A stretch of 64,000 bases of DNA from Hahella sp. KA22 (GCF_004135205.1 NZ_CP035490.1:6851001-6915000), one strand, 5' to 3'. Positions 1-9,172 are shown, numbered from the stretch's first letter. The notes: generated by a model from the letters alone, not told the origin. A program made the numbers and translations.

Positions 1-2
1 TC

Positions 3-920
3 TCCCCCGACATTATCGCGTCGATTATTGATGGCGCGCGCCGGCGACTGGGCTTCCATGACGACATTGAGATCACGCTGGAAGCCAATCCAGGAACTGT
101 CGACGAGGCTAAGTTTAAAGACCTGTTTCAAGGCGGCGTTAATCGCCTGTCTCTGGGCGTACAGAGCTTCCAGCCTGAGTTACTGACGACGCTTGGCCGC
201 ATACATAACGGCGAGGACGCCATCCGCGCCGTGCACAAAGCCCGCCAGGCGGGATTCGATAACTTTAATCTGGATCTGATGCACGGACTACCGGGACAAT
301 CCCTTCAGCATGCAATGGAGGACCTGGACACAGCGATTAGCCTGAGCCCCACACATCTGTCCTGGTATCAACTGACCATTGAACCGAATACCGAGTTTTA
401 CCGCCATCCGCCCCAATTACCGGAGGACGATACCCTCTGGGAAATCCATGAGAACGGCTGCGAACGTTTAGCTCAAGCTGGTTATAACCAGTATGAAATT
501 TCCGCCTTCGCCCAAACAGGAAAAGAGTCCAGACACAATCTCAATTACTGGCGTTTTGGCGACTACCTGGCCATTGGCGCCGGCGCTCACGGCAAACTGA
601 CAGGAACTTCCGGGGATGTTATCCGCTATTGGAAAACCCGCTTGCCGCAGCATTATCTCAGCCGCATCGACAACTATACGGCGGGGGAAGAGATAACGCC
701 GGCCCATGAGGCTGGCGTGGACTTTCTGATGAATGCGCTAAGATTACGGGAAGGCGTGGAGGAAGAACTCCTGCTGCGACGCACTGGCGTTGGCGTCTCT
801 CTATTGGAGCCGCAACTGAGCGAAGCGCGACAAAAAGGCTGGCTGCAGGCTGACAGACTACAGTGCACAGAATTAGGCTATCGCCACTTAAACGCTGTTT
901 TAACTCATTTTATGGACTAG
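3..920 (+). CDS. hemW: HemW-like radical SAM protein (5' end outside window)
   Basis: C-terminal part of a HemW/YggW protein, a radical-SAM family member related to oxygen-independent coproporphyrinogen III oxidase and thought to act as a heme chaperone. The reading frame is open from base 3 with no start, so the N-terminus carrying the CxxxCxxC iron-sulfur motif lies upstream of the window. Visible family signatures are EANPGT, RLSLGVQSF, a D-L-M-H-G-L-P-G-Q stretch and a C-terminal HemW region with LNYWRFGDYLAIGAGAHG. An internal GTG at 231 is not the real start because conserved HemW sequence continues before it. Family assignment is firm from motifs; heme binding is family knowledge. Confidence 0.93.
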   Translation, partial: SPDIIASIIDGARRRLGFHDDIEITLEANPGTVDEAKFKDLFQGGVNRLSLGVQSFQPELLTTLGRIHNGEDAIRAVHKARQAGFDNFNLDLMHGLPGQSLQHAMEDLDTAISLSPTHLSWYQLTIEPNTEFYRHPPQLPEDDTLWEIHENGCERLAQAGYNQYEISAFAQTGKESRHNLNYWRFGDYLAIGAGAHGKLTGTSGDVIRYWKTRLPQHYLSRIDNYTAGEEITPAHEAGVDFLMNALRLREGVEEELLLRRTGVGVSLLEPQLSEARQKGWLQADRLQCTELGYRHLNAVLTHFMD

Positions 921-979
921 CCCAACTCGACAGCTTTGTTTTACACTGGACACTCCCCGGATAATACAGGTTTCTACCT

Positions 980-1507
980 ATGGACGACCCTCACCCGTCG
1001 CAGAAAAACCGCATTGCTTTCAGTCTCGCCGCCACTGTTCTTTTTGGCGGACTGATTTTCTGGATACACCCTCACCTGCAAAACGACGTCGCGCCCTGGG
1101 GCTTCGTCAGTTTCGAACTGGCCAAAAATCCATTCCGAGCAGAACTCATCCTCAACTCATGGGGTCGTGAGGGACAGTTCTGGGCGACTTGGAGCCTGAT
1201 TCTGGACTTTCCCTTTCTGGTCGCCTACACCGTGCTGCTTTGCGCATTGTCGCGGGGCGCGGACAGCGACCTCAAGCATTTGTTTACAGTGGGCTTTTTG
1301 ATTGCAGGGATGTGCGATGCTGTTGAGAACTTCGCTTTAGGCTTTGTACTGGGTGGCTGGCTCTATCCCCAGCTGACTGCCGCGGCCTATTATTTCGCCA
1401 GCCTGAAGTTTCTTTTGCTGATCACAGGGGTTGGTTTTCTGCTGACTCGCCTGATGCACTTCCTGCGTATCAGAATCAACCGGGAAGCGACGGTGAAATC
1501 CAACTGA
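980..1507 (+). CDS. Hypothetical integral membrane protein, 175 residues
   Basis: I do not recognise a named family. The protein has about four hydrophobic segments (roughly residues 11-31, 70-88, 95-118 and 132-154), a short charged N-terminus and a basic C-terminal tail ending in RLMHFLRIRIN and a short EATVKSN end, so it should sit in the inner membrane with a cytoplasmic tail. It starts at ATG 980, 59 bases after hemW, and may be transcribed with it. It is convergent with trmB. No catalytic motif is visible. Base composition matches the neighbours. Confidence 0.7.
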   Translation: MDDPHPSQKNRIAFSLAATVLFGGLIFWIHPHLQNDVAPWGFVSFELAKNPFRAELILNSWGREGQFWATWSLILDFPFLVAYTVLLCALSRGADSDLKHLFTVGFLIAGMCDAVENFALGFVLGGWLYPQLTAAAYYFASLKFLLLITGVGFLLTRLMHFLRIRINREATVKSN

Positions 1508-1512
1508 AACCA

Positions 1513-1531
1513 GGGGCGCTCGTAACGCCCC
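1513..1531. terminator. Small hairpin between convergent genes
   Basis: GGGGCG (1513-1518) pairs with CGCCCC (1526-1531) across a 7-base loop, in the 34-base gap between the convergent membrane-protein gene and trmB. It has no clear T-run, so it is only a possible bidirectional terminator. Confidence 0.35.
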
Positions 1532-1541
1532 TTGCGCAATG

Positions 1542-2228
1542 TCAGTCGACGCGACGGAACATGAGATCCCAAACGCCGTGTCCCAAGCGCTCGCCACGTT
1601 TCTCAAATTTGGTGACGGGGCGAGTGTCAGGGCGCGGTGAAAACTGCCCCACTCCCGCAATATTCTCCATTCCCGGCGCTTCGCTCATGATCTCCATCAT
1701 GTGCTCAGCATAAGGCTCCCAATCCGTCGCCATATGGAATACGCCTCCGCTCTTCAGCTTGGCGCGAATTCGCTGTACAAACTCCAACTGCACAATCCGG
1801 CGCTTATTGTGACGTTTCTTATGCCAAGGATCGGGAAAGAACAGTTGCACGCGATCAAGCGAAGCGTCCGGCAGGCATTTATCAATCACCTCGTTAGCGT
1901 CATCCCAGAAAATACGGATATTCTCCAGGGACTGTTCCTCCATATGTCGCAATAAGGCGCCGACGCCCGGCTTGTGTACTTCAACGCCAATGAAATCGGC
2001 ATCGGGCTCATTGGCGGCCATTTCCGCCAGCGACCGCCCCATACCGAAACCGATCTCCAGTACTACCGTCGAGCGGCGGCCGAACGCGCTTTCCAAGTCC
2101 AGCAGGCCGTTTTCCACAGCCAGACCTTTTTCCGGCCATAAGCGGTCAAACGCTTTTTGCTGGGAGGTCGTCATACGCCCACCTCGAATAACAAAACTGC
2201 GAATGGGGCGTAAATGTTGATTATCCAT
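1542..2228 (-). CDS. trmB: tRNA (guanine-N7-)-methyltransferase TrmB
   Basis: Methylates N7 of G46 in the variable loop of tRNAs with S-adenosylmethionine; cytosolic. The 228 residues are normal for the family. The SAM-binding motif [11 protein letters not shown] is near residue 55, followed by [10 protein letters not shown] and the family signature [20 protein letters not shown] around residues 128-147. The C-terminus has [10 protein letters not shown] and a [17 protein letters not shown] block typical of TrmB. The start ATG at 2228 has only a weak SD. It is transcribed alone, toward the membrane-protein gene. Confidence 0.95.
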   Translation of the reverse strand: MDNQHLRPIRSFVIRGGRMTTSQQKAFDRLWPEKGLAVENGLLDLESAFGRRSTVVLEIGFGMGRSLAEMAANEPDADFIGVEVHKPGVGALLRHMEEQSLENIRIFWDDANEVIDKCLPDASLDRVQLFFPDPWHKKRHNKRRIVQLEFVQRIRAKLKSGGVFHMATDWEPYAEHMMEIMSEAPGMENIAGVGQFSPRPDTRPVTKFEKRGERLGHGVWDLMFRRVD

Positions 2229-2761
2229 AGCTACTCTAAATCGTTACTCTAACTGCTTCAGGAAAGTCTGGTCACACCAATGAGGGAAACGCTATCGCCA
2301 TCATCGGAAAACAGGGGCTGGAATGATAGGCTCCGTATAAAAAACACGCAACGACTTATCGCCTCATTTTTCATGTGCGTCCGCCTCAGCTCAGCACAAA
2401 TAGTCCCGGCAATAACGCACCGAAACCTCCCCTATTCTTGCGCCATCAGGGTACTTCAGCTTCCTTGCCTCACCAGATCGCACCAAAATGGAGCAAAACA
2501 TAAGCGCATTTCATTTCCACTGGATGAGCAACGCACAACTTTGGTCAGGCGCCTCGCAGAAGCCAAAACAAAAGCATTGGTCTTAGCCACCCGAAACCAT
2601 GGGCTTTAAGCTAAGCTTTAAAGATAGATGATCTAACGCTCCATGAACGGCGACCAGATCAAGAGACTCCTTGGCCTTTATATTGCTTGGGCTGGAGATA
2701 GTAACCCCGGCTATTGCAGTACCGGAAACATCAACCATAGAGCTAATAATTAAAATGGAAG
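2229..2761. other. Intergenic region without a convincing gene
   Basis: About 530 bases between divergent trmB and the NIT-like gene. A 109-codon frame at 2280-2609 has Cys/Arg-rich non-protein-like composition, no SD and no recognisable motif, so I do not call it. No tRNA, riboswitch or strong terminator was seen. It presumably holds the two divergent promoters. Confidence 0.5.
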
Positions 2762-3613
2762 ATGAACATATCTATTTCTAAAGTCCGCCAAGCCTATGAA
2801 CGGCACCAAGCCCGGCAGCGCTGCCTGGAGCTATGCCAGCAACTGCTGGAATTGATCACCCATATTCAGCAGCATCGCGGCGCCACGCTGGCCATACTGG
2901 GAGGCGACGATTTCTTCGAAATTCGCCTTGCCGCCATCAAACCCTATGTACTCAAAGACTTACAGGAAGTGCAGCGGCTCCGGGGAGAATTGATCTCCGA
3001 TGAGGGCTGGCAGAGCCTGTGCGCGGAGTGGTTCACGGTGAATTACCACTGGCGTCAGGATAGCGCCTTTCATAATTTCGAGTTGCATACCCACCTGATT
3101 CAGCAGCTATTGAAGCTATACAAGGACTTTCTGAACGGCCCTCTGTTTGAACATCTGGACATGTCCCATCAACCCGTCGCGCGTCTGTCTTTGAATGAAT
3201 TGCCTGAGCTGATGGAAACCGCCGCCCAGATTCGCGGTATCGGCACTCACTGCCTGGCGTCAGGAGCGAAGGAGAAGGCCTTTGTCGACCGGCTTGGCTT
3301 TCTATCGCGCTACTTCACGCAATCCAGCCACCACATCAGCGGCCAGTATGACGTGGACGAGCTGCTGCAGGCTGGACAGCCCTGGTACAAGCTGGGGGAT
3401 ATCTGGCTGGGCATTGAACAGCGCATTACTGACGAGCTGACGCCCGGACGCACAGGAGAGGGACTACTTGCGGATCAGTTCTTCAGCGACAGCAGCCAGC
3501 TCGTATTCCAAACCAAACAATACGTCAAAGCAGGCCTGAAACGCCTGAAAAGCGCCACCGACAGGGAGTTGGAGACATGGATAAACAGCAGTTCCTATCA
3601 TACCGGCACCTGA
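2762..3613 (+). CDS. NIT-domain-like all-helical sensory protein
   Basis: A 283-residue soluble, helix-rich protein. Residues about 25-55 carry LLELITHIQQHRGATLAILGG, which resembles the nitrate/nitrite-sensing NIT domain, where an Arg/Gln/His-rich helix binds the anion. A second conserved helix occurs near 155-165 (ETAAQIRGIGTHCL). Unlike most NIT proteins there is no membrane segment and no attached output domain, so it would be a stand-alone cytosolic sensor. The ATG at 2762 follows a weak purine stretch. It is followed by an intrinsic terminator. The domain call is by pattern only; nitrate binding is inference. Confidence 0.65.
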   Translation: MNISISKVRQAYERHQARQRCLELCQQLLELITHIQQHRGATLAILGGDDFFEIRLAAIKPYVLKDLQEVQRLRGELISDEGWQSLCAEWFTVNYHWRQDSAFHNFELHTHLIQQLLKLYKDFLNGPLFEHLDMSHQPVARLSLNELPELMETAAQIRGIGTHCLASGAKEKAFVDRLGFLSRYFTQSSHHISGQYDVDELLQAGQPWYKLGDIWLGIEQRITDELTPGRTGEGLLADQFFSDSSQLVFQTKQYVKAGLKRLKSATDRELETWINSSSYHTGT

Positions 3614-3811
3614 CCCTCTTCGCCCCCGCAGAAACCGGCCCGAGACGCCTTTTTACGCTCTCAGTTCACAAGCGTTTACATTCCTGGCGCCTTTCCTTTA
3701 TAGATAGACTAGAGCATTTTTTGTACAATTTAATTGACTGGGCCATGCCTATGCACCCAGTCAAGCAAATTCGATCTGAAGCGATCGAAATTGTCTTCCT
3801 AAACCCCATTT

Positions 3812-3837
3812 AGGAGCCCCCTTGGGCTCCTCTTTTT
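3812..3837 (+). terminator. Rho-independent terminator
   Basis: AGGAGCCC (3812-3819) pairs with GGGCTCCT (3824-3831) over a 4-base loop and is followed by a T-rich run ending at 3837. It ends the transcript of the NIT-like gene about 200 bases after the stop; the space between shows no convincing gene. Confidence 0.85.
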
Positions 3838-3921
3838 ATGAGGCTCGCTTATTGGCAGGAAATTCAACCACTTGCCTCCATTTTCCCCACAAAAGCGTTA
3901 ATCTCCCGGAAGCTCCAACGT

Positions 3922-5454
3922 TTAATTCGCCTGCGGCATCTCATTCTGGGGCTCCCTGCGCCGGTCTAAAGCGCGAAAGCTGAGCGACTCTAGTAAGTGC
4001 GCCGCCTGGATATGGGGGGAGCCAGATAAATCAGCGATAGTTCTCGCCACCCGCAGAACCCGGTGGTAGGCTCTAGCGGATAAACCAAGCCTTTGCAGGG
4101 CCCGCTCCAGCAACTGTCGCTCTTTTTCTCCCAACTGACAGTGTTGTTCCAGGGGCTCACCCTGCAGATATTGGTTGGCGCAGCCTGCCCGGGCCAGTTG
4201 CGTCTGTCTGGCGGTGTTTACCCGCGAAGCAATTTGAGCGCTGTTTTCTGACCTGCCGGCGCGTTGCAGCTCGTTGATAGCGACAGCGGGCACCTCGACA
4301 TGCAAGTCAAAACGATCTAACAAAGGGCCGGAAATCTTTTGTCGATAGCGACTTACCTGCACTTCGGTGCACTTGCAGGCCACTTCAGGGTGGCCGGAAT
4401 AGCCACAAGGGCATGGGTTCATCGCAGCGATGAGCTGAAAACGGGCGGGAAAAGTAGTCTGCTGTGCGGCTCGGGAAATCACAATTTCTCCCGACTCCAT
4501 CGGCTCTCGCAATACTTCCAACACTTTTCGATCAAATTCCGGCAATTCGTCGAGAAATAACACACTATTATGCGCCAATGAGATTTCTCCAGGTTTGGGA
4601 TTTGAGCCGCCGCCGACCAGCGCAACCGCAGATGCCGTATGATGCGGAGCCCTGAAACGCCGCTGTCGCCACTGTGTCATATCCAGACTAATGCCCGCCA
4701 CGGAATTAACCGCCGCGGTTTCCAGCGCTTCCATTTCCGTCAGCTCGGGTAAGATGCCCACCAGACGCGACGCCAGCATGGTTTTCCCCGTTCCCGGCGG
4801 GCCGAACATCAACATATTGTGATTGCCCGCTGCGGCAATTTCCAACGCTCGTTTTGCTTGAAACTGGCCCTTGATGTCCGCCATATCTGGCGCTTTGCAC
4901 CTTGGCGCTGCGCGCTCCTGCTGGCGTATCGGCGTCATGCGTTCATGTCCCAGCAGAAAGGCGGCCAACTGCCCCAGGGTGGCGGGCGCATAGACTTCCA
5001 ACGCAGACACCAGACTGGCTTCCTGAGCGTTTTGCGGCGGCAACATAATTTTTGCGCCAGCCTGGGCGCAGCGAAGCGCGGCGGGCAACATACCGGCCAC
5101 TGGCCGTAGTTCTCCAGAAAGCGCCAGTTCACCGTAAAATTCATATCCGGCAAGCGCTTCATCCGGCAATTGCCCTGACGCCGCCAGAACGCCAACGGCG
5201 ATAGCAAGATCATAACGACCTCCCTCTTTAGGAAGATCTGCGGGGGCGAGATTGATTGTGATGCGACGGGCGGGAAATTCAAAACCGCTGTTGAGTAACG
5301 CGCTCCTGACTCGATCTTTACTTTCTTTGACTGCGGCTTCAGGAAGCCCAACGATAGACAGGGCCGGCAAGCCGTTTGACAGGTGGGCTTCGACTTTTAC
5401 CAGCGGCGCTTCCACGCCAAGTTTGGCGCGCGTATTGACGATTGCGAGTGACAT
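3922..5454 (-). CDS. comM: ComM/YifB family Mg-chelatase-like AAA+ helicase
   Basis: 510-residue ComM (YifB), a hexameric branch-migration helicase that extends donor DNA during natural transformation. The N-terminal Lon-protease-like fold domain (about 1-180) begins SLAIVNTRAKLGVEAPLV. The AAA+ domain follows, with Walker A GPPGTGKTMLAS near 218, the Walker B region FLDELPEF near 300 and an internal C-x-C-G-x-x-x-H-x-x-x-x-C-x-C zinc-ribbon-like insert (PCPCGYSGHPEVACKC) near 350-365. The C-terminus is the Mg_chelatase_C domain. The start is backed by a strong AAGGAGGG SD just upstream of 5454. It lies 106 bases downstream of ubiK on the same strand, separated by a terminator hairpin. Confidence 0.95.
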   Translation of the reverse strand: MSLAIVNTRAKLGVEAPLVKVEAHLSNGLPALSIVGLPEAAVKESKDRVRSALLNSGFEFPARRITINLAPADLPKEGGRYDLAIAVGVLAASGQLPDEALAGYEFYGELALSGELRPVAGMLPAALRCAQAGAKIMLPPQNAQEASLVSALEVYAPATLGQLAAFLLGHERMTPIRQQERAAPRCKAPDMADIKGQFQAKRALEIAAAGNHNMLMFGPPGTGKTMLASRLVGILPELTEMEALETAAVNSVAGISLDMTQWRQRRFRAPHHTASAVALVGGGSNPKPGEISLAHNSVLFLDELPEFDRKVLEVLREPMESGEIVISRAAQQTTFPARFQLIAAMNPCPCGYSGHPEVACKCTEVQVSRYRQKISGPLLDRFDLHVEVPAVAINELQRAGRSENSAQIASRVNTARQTQLARAGCANQYLQGEPLEQHCQLGEKERQLLERALQRLGLSARAYHRVLRVARTIADLSGSPHIQAAHLLESLSFRALDRRREPQNEMPQAN

Positions 5455-5518
5455 ACTCCCTCCTTGGATAAATTCAGCCTCGTTCCTGAGGCGCTTAATA
5501 TGTAGGTATTAAAACGAG

Positions 5519-5545
5519 ACCGGCGACAGAATTCTCATCGCCGGT
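5519..5545 (-). terminator. Terminator between ubiK and comM
   Basis: Perfect 8-bp inverted repeat ACCGGCGA (5519-5526) / TCGCCGGT (5538-5545), followed on the minus strand by CTCGTTTT. It should end the ubiK transcript before comM. Confidence 0.65.
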
Positions 5546-5560
5546 TAATAAAAAAGTCCG

Positions 5561-5839
5561 TTAGGCTTGTTCGCCTTGCTCACTCTTGGCTTGCAAAGCC
5601 GCTTCCAGTTCAACCACGCGTTTTTCCAGACTGTCCAGTTTCTCTCTGGTGCGGCGCAATACTTCCAATTGCACGTCGAACTCTTCCCGGGTCACCAGAT
5701 CCAGCTTGGAGATGATGCTGGATAAAGCCGCCTTGGCTTGCTGCTGCACATCTTCATGCGCCGATTTAGCAACATCCGGCAGAAACTGGCCAAAATGCTG
5801 GTTGAACGCGTTAAGCAAATCTACTGGTGATACCGACAT
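5561..5839 (-). CDS. ubiK: Ubiquinone biosynthesis accessory factor UbiK
   Basis: 92-residue UbiK/YqiC (BMFP domain), a small coiled-coil protein that joins UbiJ in the cytosolic lipid-associated ubiquinone assembly complex. The N-terminal half is amphipathic (about residues 8-45, FNQHFGQFLPDVAK). The C-terminal half is a long coiled coil with REEFDVQLEVLRRTREKL and LEKRVVELEAAL, ending in a short acidic tail. Length is normal. A GGAGG SD precedes the ATG at 5839. It is divergent from glnK, and the space between holds the nitrogen-control promoter. Confidence 0.93.
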   Translation of the reverse strand: MSVSPVDLLNAFNQHFGQFLPDVAKSAHEDVQQQAKAALSSIISKLDLVTREEFDVQLEVLRRTREKLDSLEKRVVELEAALQAKSEQGEQA

Positions 5840-5985
5840 GGAAAGTCCTCCGTTTTTCGGAGCGGCGATTGTACCACGGCGTTCCTGGTTTGTTTATGGA
5901 ATCCTCCCCGTTTCCCGCCATTGGCTGTAGAACTGAACAGAATGTGACAGCAAATCCCGTTTATAACGTTCTCTCTCTGCTTTTT

Positions 5986-6002
5986 TGCACGAATTTTGTG
6001 CA
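5986..6002 (+). promoter_or_regulatory. NtrC enhancer site upstream of glnK-amtB
   Basis: TGCAC-N7-GTGCA, a perfect match to the spacing and half-sites of the enterobacterial NtrC (GlnG) enhancer. It lies about 137 bases upstream of the predicted sigma-54 promoter, a usual enhancer distance. Confidence 0.75.
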
Positions 6003-6138
6003 TTTTTTTAAATGCGCACCAGCCACGGGCGCCATTTAACCTCAAACAGGGGCGTGCTGCGCTATAATTGTGCCCTGACTTTTCCACAAGGTAAGAAATA
6101 TTCATCTAGTTAACTGTTTTAAATAAATTTTTTATCAT

Positions 6139-6154
6139 TGGCACAGCAGATGCT
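6139..6154 (+). promoter_or_regulatory. Sigma-54 (-24/-12) promoter of glnK-amtB
   Basis: TGGCACAGCAGATGCT keeps the diagnostic GG (6140-6141) and GC (6152-6153) with exactly 10 bases between, matching the RpoN consensus TGGCAC-N5-TTGCW except for one position. Transcription should start near 6165, giving an 85-base leader before glnK. Confidence 0.75.
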
Positions 6155-6158
6155 ACAT

Positions 6159-6191
6159 CACGCACAAATTCCGCACATATTTTTGTGCGTG
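6159..6191 (+). repeat. 10-bp inverted repeat at the glnK transcription start
   Basis: CACGCACAAA (6159-6168) and TTTGTGCGTG (6182-6191) are perfectly complementary around a 13-base spacer. It overlaps the expected start of the sigma-54 transcript, so it may be a 5'-leader hairpin or a second operator; its GCAC/GTGC cores resemble NtrC half-sites. Confidence 0.5.
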
Positions 6192-6205
6192 GTTGAGCTT
6201 GCTGA

Positions 6206-6589
<384 letters not shown>

Positions 6590-6640
6590 CCAAAACTAAC
6601 AACAACTGGTAACTGACAAGCCTAGTGCGGAGGGCTTTTC

Positions 6641-7912
6641 ATGGAAAACAATGTTTTTCACTTACAATATGCATTAGATACCTTCTATTTTCTTGTGATG
6701 GGCGCATTGGTCATGTGGATGGCCGCCGGTTTCGCCATGTTGGAATCCGGGTTGGTGCGCGCCAAAAACACCACTGAAATTCTTACCAAAAACGTCGCGC
6801 TCTACGCCATCGCCTGCATCATGTATCTGATCTGCGGCTATGAAATCATGTATGGCAGCGGCGGATATTTCCTAAGCGCTATCATGCCCGGCGAGACCTA
6901 TGTCGATGACACCCTGAAGTCATTCGCTGAGCGCGAAGGCGGCTTCACAGGAGGCGCTATCTATTCCGGCGCTTCTGACTTCTTCTTCCAGGTCGTATTT
7001 GTGGCGACCGCCATGTCCATCGTGTCCGGCGCCGTCGCCGAGCGAATGAAACTGTGGGCGTTCCTGGCTTTCGCCGTGGTGATGACTGCATTTATCTATC
7101 CGATGGAAGGTTCTTGGACTTGGGGCGGTAACGCCGTATTTGGTCTGTACAGCCTGGGCGATATGGGCTTCAAAGACTTCGCCGGTTCCGGCATTGTTCA
7201 CTTGGCCGGTGCGGCGGCGGCTCTGGCTGGCGTATTGCTGCTTGGCCCACGTAAAGGCAAATATGGCCCTAACGGACAGGTTAACGCTATTCCTGGCGCC
7301 AACCTGCCTTTGGCGACACTGGGCACTTTCATCCTGTGGATGGGCTGGTTCGGCTTCAACGGCGGCTCCGTACTGAAACTAGGCGATATCGGCAACGCCA
7401 ACTCCGTGGCTATCGTATTCCTGAACACTAACGCGGCAGCGGCTACTGGCGCGATAGCAGCCCTGATCACCGCCCGTCTGCTGTTCGGCAAAGCGGACCT
7501 GACCATGCTTCTCAACGGCGCCCTGGCAGGTCTGGTGGCGATCACTGCTAATCCAGACGCACCCTCTCCCGTCGCCTCATCACTGATTGGCGTAGTGGCT
7601 GGCGTGCTGGTTGTATTCTCCATCGTGACCCTGGACAAACTGAAAATCGACGATCCTGTTGGCGCGATTTCTGTACACGGCGCTTGCGGTCTACTGGGAC
7701 TTCTGGTGGTTCCCTTCACAACTGACGTTAGCTTCATGGCTCAGCTAGCTGGCGCGCTCACCATCTTCGTATGGGTATTCGCAACCAGCTTGGTGGTGTG
7801 GGGCCTGATTAAAGTGATCATGGGCATCCGCGTCAGCGAAGAAGAAGAGTACGAAGGCGTAGATCTGGCGGAATGTGGGATGGAAGCCTATCCTGAATTC
7901 ACCCGCGACTGA
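6641..7912 (+). CDS. amtB: Ammonium transporter AmtB
   Basis: 423-residue inner-membrane ammonium channel of the Amt/Rh family with about 11 transmembrane helices. The two pore histidines are visible at His187 (GIVHLAG) and His346 (SVHGACG), and the family stretch FAMLESGLVRAKN lies near residues 31-43. No cleavable signal peptide is obvious; the first helix starts at about residue 13. It is co-transcribed with glnK, whose product regulates it. A strong terminator follows. The C-terminal tail is short and acidic (EEEEYEGVDLAE), as in channels that bind GlnK. Confidence 0.97.
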   Translation: MENNVFHLQYALDTFYFLVMGALVMWMAAGFAMLESGLVRAKNTTEILTKNVALYAIACIMYLICGYEIMYGSGGYFLSAIMPGETYVDDTLKSFAEREGGFTGGAIYSGASDFFFQVVFVATAMSIVSGAVAERMKLWAFLAFAVVMTAFIYPMEGSWTWGGNAVFGLYSLGDMGFKDFAGSGIVHLAGAAAALAGVLLLGPRKGKYGPNGQVNAIPGANLPLATLGTFILWMGWFGFNGGSVLKLGDIGNANSVAIVFLNTNAAAATGAIAALITARLLFGKADLTMLLNGALAGLVAITANPDAPSPVASSLIGVVAGVLVVFSIVTLDKLKIDDPVGAISVHGACGLLGLLVVPFTTDVSFMAQLAGALTIFVWVFATSLVVWGLIKVIMGIRVSEEEEYEGVDLAECGMEAYPEFTRD

Positions 7913-7934
7913 TCTCTCAAATCGGCTTCAAAGA

Positions 7935-7959
7935 GGGCTGCCATTTGGCGGCCCTTTTT
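7935..7959 (+). terminator. Terminator of glnK-amtB
   Basis: GGGCTGCC (7935-7942) pairs with GGCGGCCC (7947-7954), with one G-U pair and a 4-base loop, followed by five T residues. Confidence 0.88.
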
Positions 7960-8089
7960 CGTGTGAGCAGGATACGGTGTTATTAGAAGTCTGCGCCCCC
8001 ATCCATAACGACGGGGCGTACATATTTTCCCCTAGTTACGCTGCTGGACAGCGTGATTAAAATGCGCGCAATTCTATAGGGTTAATAAG

Positions 8090-8341
8090 ATGTTAGCATC
8101 CATCATCGGCACACTGGCGGCGCTTCTCACCACACTGGCGTTCCTGCCTCAGGTCAGACAAACGTTGAAAACGAAAAACACATCCGGCATCTCGCTCGGC
8201 ATGTATAGCATTTTCACGTTGGGCGTCTTTCTGTGGCTGCTTTATGGGATCATGATGGTAGCGTGGCCGATTATTATCGCTAATACTCTGACATTAGCGC
8301 TGGCGTCCACCGTGTTAGCGTTGAAGCTGAAGCACGGTTAA
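8090..8341 (+). CDS. SemiSWEET-type PQ-loop sugar transporter
   Basis: 83-residue three-helix membrane protein. The PQ-loop signature FLPQVRQTLKTK sits at about residues 19-30, followed by NTSGISLGMYSIFTLGVFLWLLYG, which matches bacterial SemiSWEETs. These form homodimers that move small sugars such as sucrose or glucose across the inner membrane. The three helices lie at about 3-21, 38-58 and 61-79. It ends 15 bases before the convergent L,D-transpeptidase gene. The SD is weak. Substrate is unknown. Confidence 0.9.
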   Translation: MLASIIGTLAALLTTLAFLPQVRQTLKTKNTSGISLGMYSIFTLGVFLWLLYGIMMVAWPIIIANTLTLALASTVLALKLKHG

Positions 8342-8356
8342 TGGCCGTGCGCTGAC

Positions 8357-8893
8357 CTACGGCAGAATTTCAATAGGCGTGCCGTCCGGCACCAAAGACC
8401 AGATCTCATCCATCGCCTGATTGTTGACGGCGATACATCCATCCGTCCAATCAAACTCGTAAAGCCAGATACTGTCACGGTCATGATTGAAACCATTGGG
8501 CCAGCCATGGATCATAATCATCCCGCCCGGCTCGCGCCCCTGGCTCTTCGCGAATTCAACGTCCTGATCATTTGGATAAGAGACGTGAATGGACTTGTGA
8601 AACGCGCTGTTAGGGTTACGCCAATCAAGAGAGTAAGTGCCTTCAGGCGTTCGCTCATCCCCTTCGAACTGTTTATGTCCCAGCGGCTTATCGCCCAAAG
8701 CGATCGGATACACCCGCAAAGGCTTCCCTTCTTTCAATAGAATCAAAAGTCTGGACGCTTTCTTTACCTGAACTTTATCCACCAGGGGAGCCATATATGC
8801 GGATTCAGACAACGCCAGCGAAGTTTGCGCCTGTTCCGCGCCGACACCGCAGGCAAAAAGAACACCCGCCAGAAATAGAGAACCTTTCCGCAT
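8357..8893 (-). CDS. Periplasmic L,D-transpeptidase (YkuD domain)
   Basis: 178 residues with an N-terminal signal peptide (cleavage near residue 19, after GVGA). The YkuD catalytic domain spans about 39-178. The catalytic pair is visible: His129 in MIHGWPNG and Cys153 in WTDGCIAVNN, the TDGC variant common in the single-domain class instead of SxGC. It should cross-link peptidoglycan by 3-3 bonds or attach a lipoprotein in the periplasm. The start has an AAAGGG SD. Exact substrate is not deducible. Confidence 0.88.
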   Translation of the reverse strand: MRKGSLFLAGVLFACGVGAEQAQTSLALSESAYMAPLVDKVQVKKASRLLILLKEGKPLRVYPIALGDKPLGHKQFEGDERTPEGTYSLDWRNPNSAFHKSIHVSYPNDQDVEFAKSQGREPGGMIMIHGWPNGFNHDRDSIWLYEFDWTDGCIAVNNQAMDEIWSLVPDGTPIEILP

Positions 8894-9076
8894 GAGACCC
8901 TTTAGAAATTGAATGGATGACGCTTAACTAACAGCATAGCAAACATAAGCATCCTGCACAGATTCGAACTGTGACCAACATCTTCTATTTGTATCTCTGC
9001 TATGCGCGTGATGTTTTTTACATCACAATCAAGGAGATGCCAACCGGGTTAGATGAAAATACCAGAAAACAGGCAT

Positions 9077-9106
9077 AAAAAAGCCCGCGCCAGGCGCAGG
9101 CTTTTT
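9077..9106 (-). terminator. Terminator downstream of fabB
   Basis: GCCCGCGCC and GGCGCAGGC form a stem with one mismatch, flanked by A-runs on the left and T-runs on the right, so it works in both directions. It should end the fabA-fabB transcript on the minus strand. Confidence 0.8.
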
Positions 9107-9172
9107 ATTCTTTCGCTGTCCCGTCCTGAATATAGTTGAAACCTATTTCAGGACTAGACACGCAGAACTGGA

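Noticed and set aside
2280-2609. 109-codon plus-strand frame between trmB and the NIT-like gene
   Set aside because: No SD, no motif, Cys- and Arg-rich composition; looks like chance.
3577-3813. 78-codon frame overlapping the 3' end of the NIT-like gene
   Set aside because: SD too close to the ATG and the frame runs into the terminator region; no family resemblance.
8957-8973. tRNA T-arm-like hairpin CACAG-ATTCGAA-CTGTG
   Set aside because: No acceptor, D-arm or anticodon arm can be built around it; at most a chance or ancient tRNA fragment.
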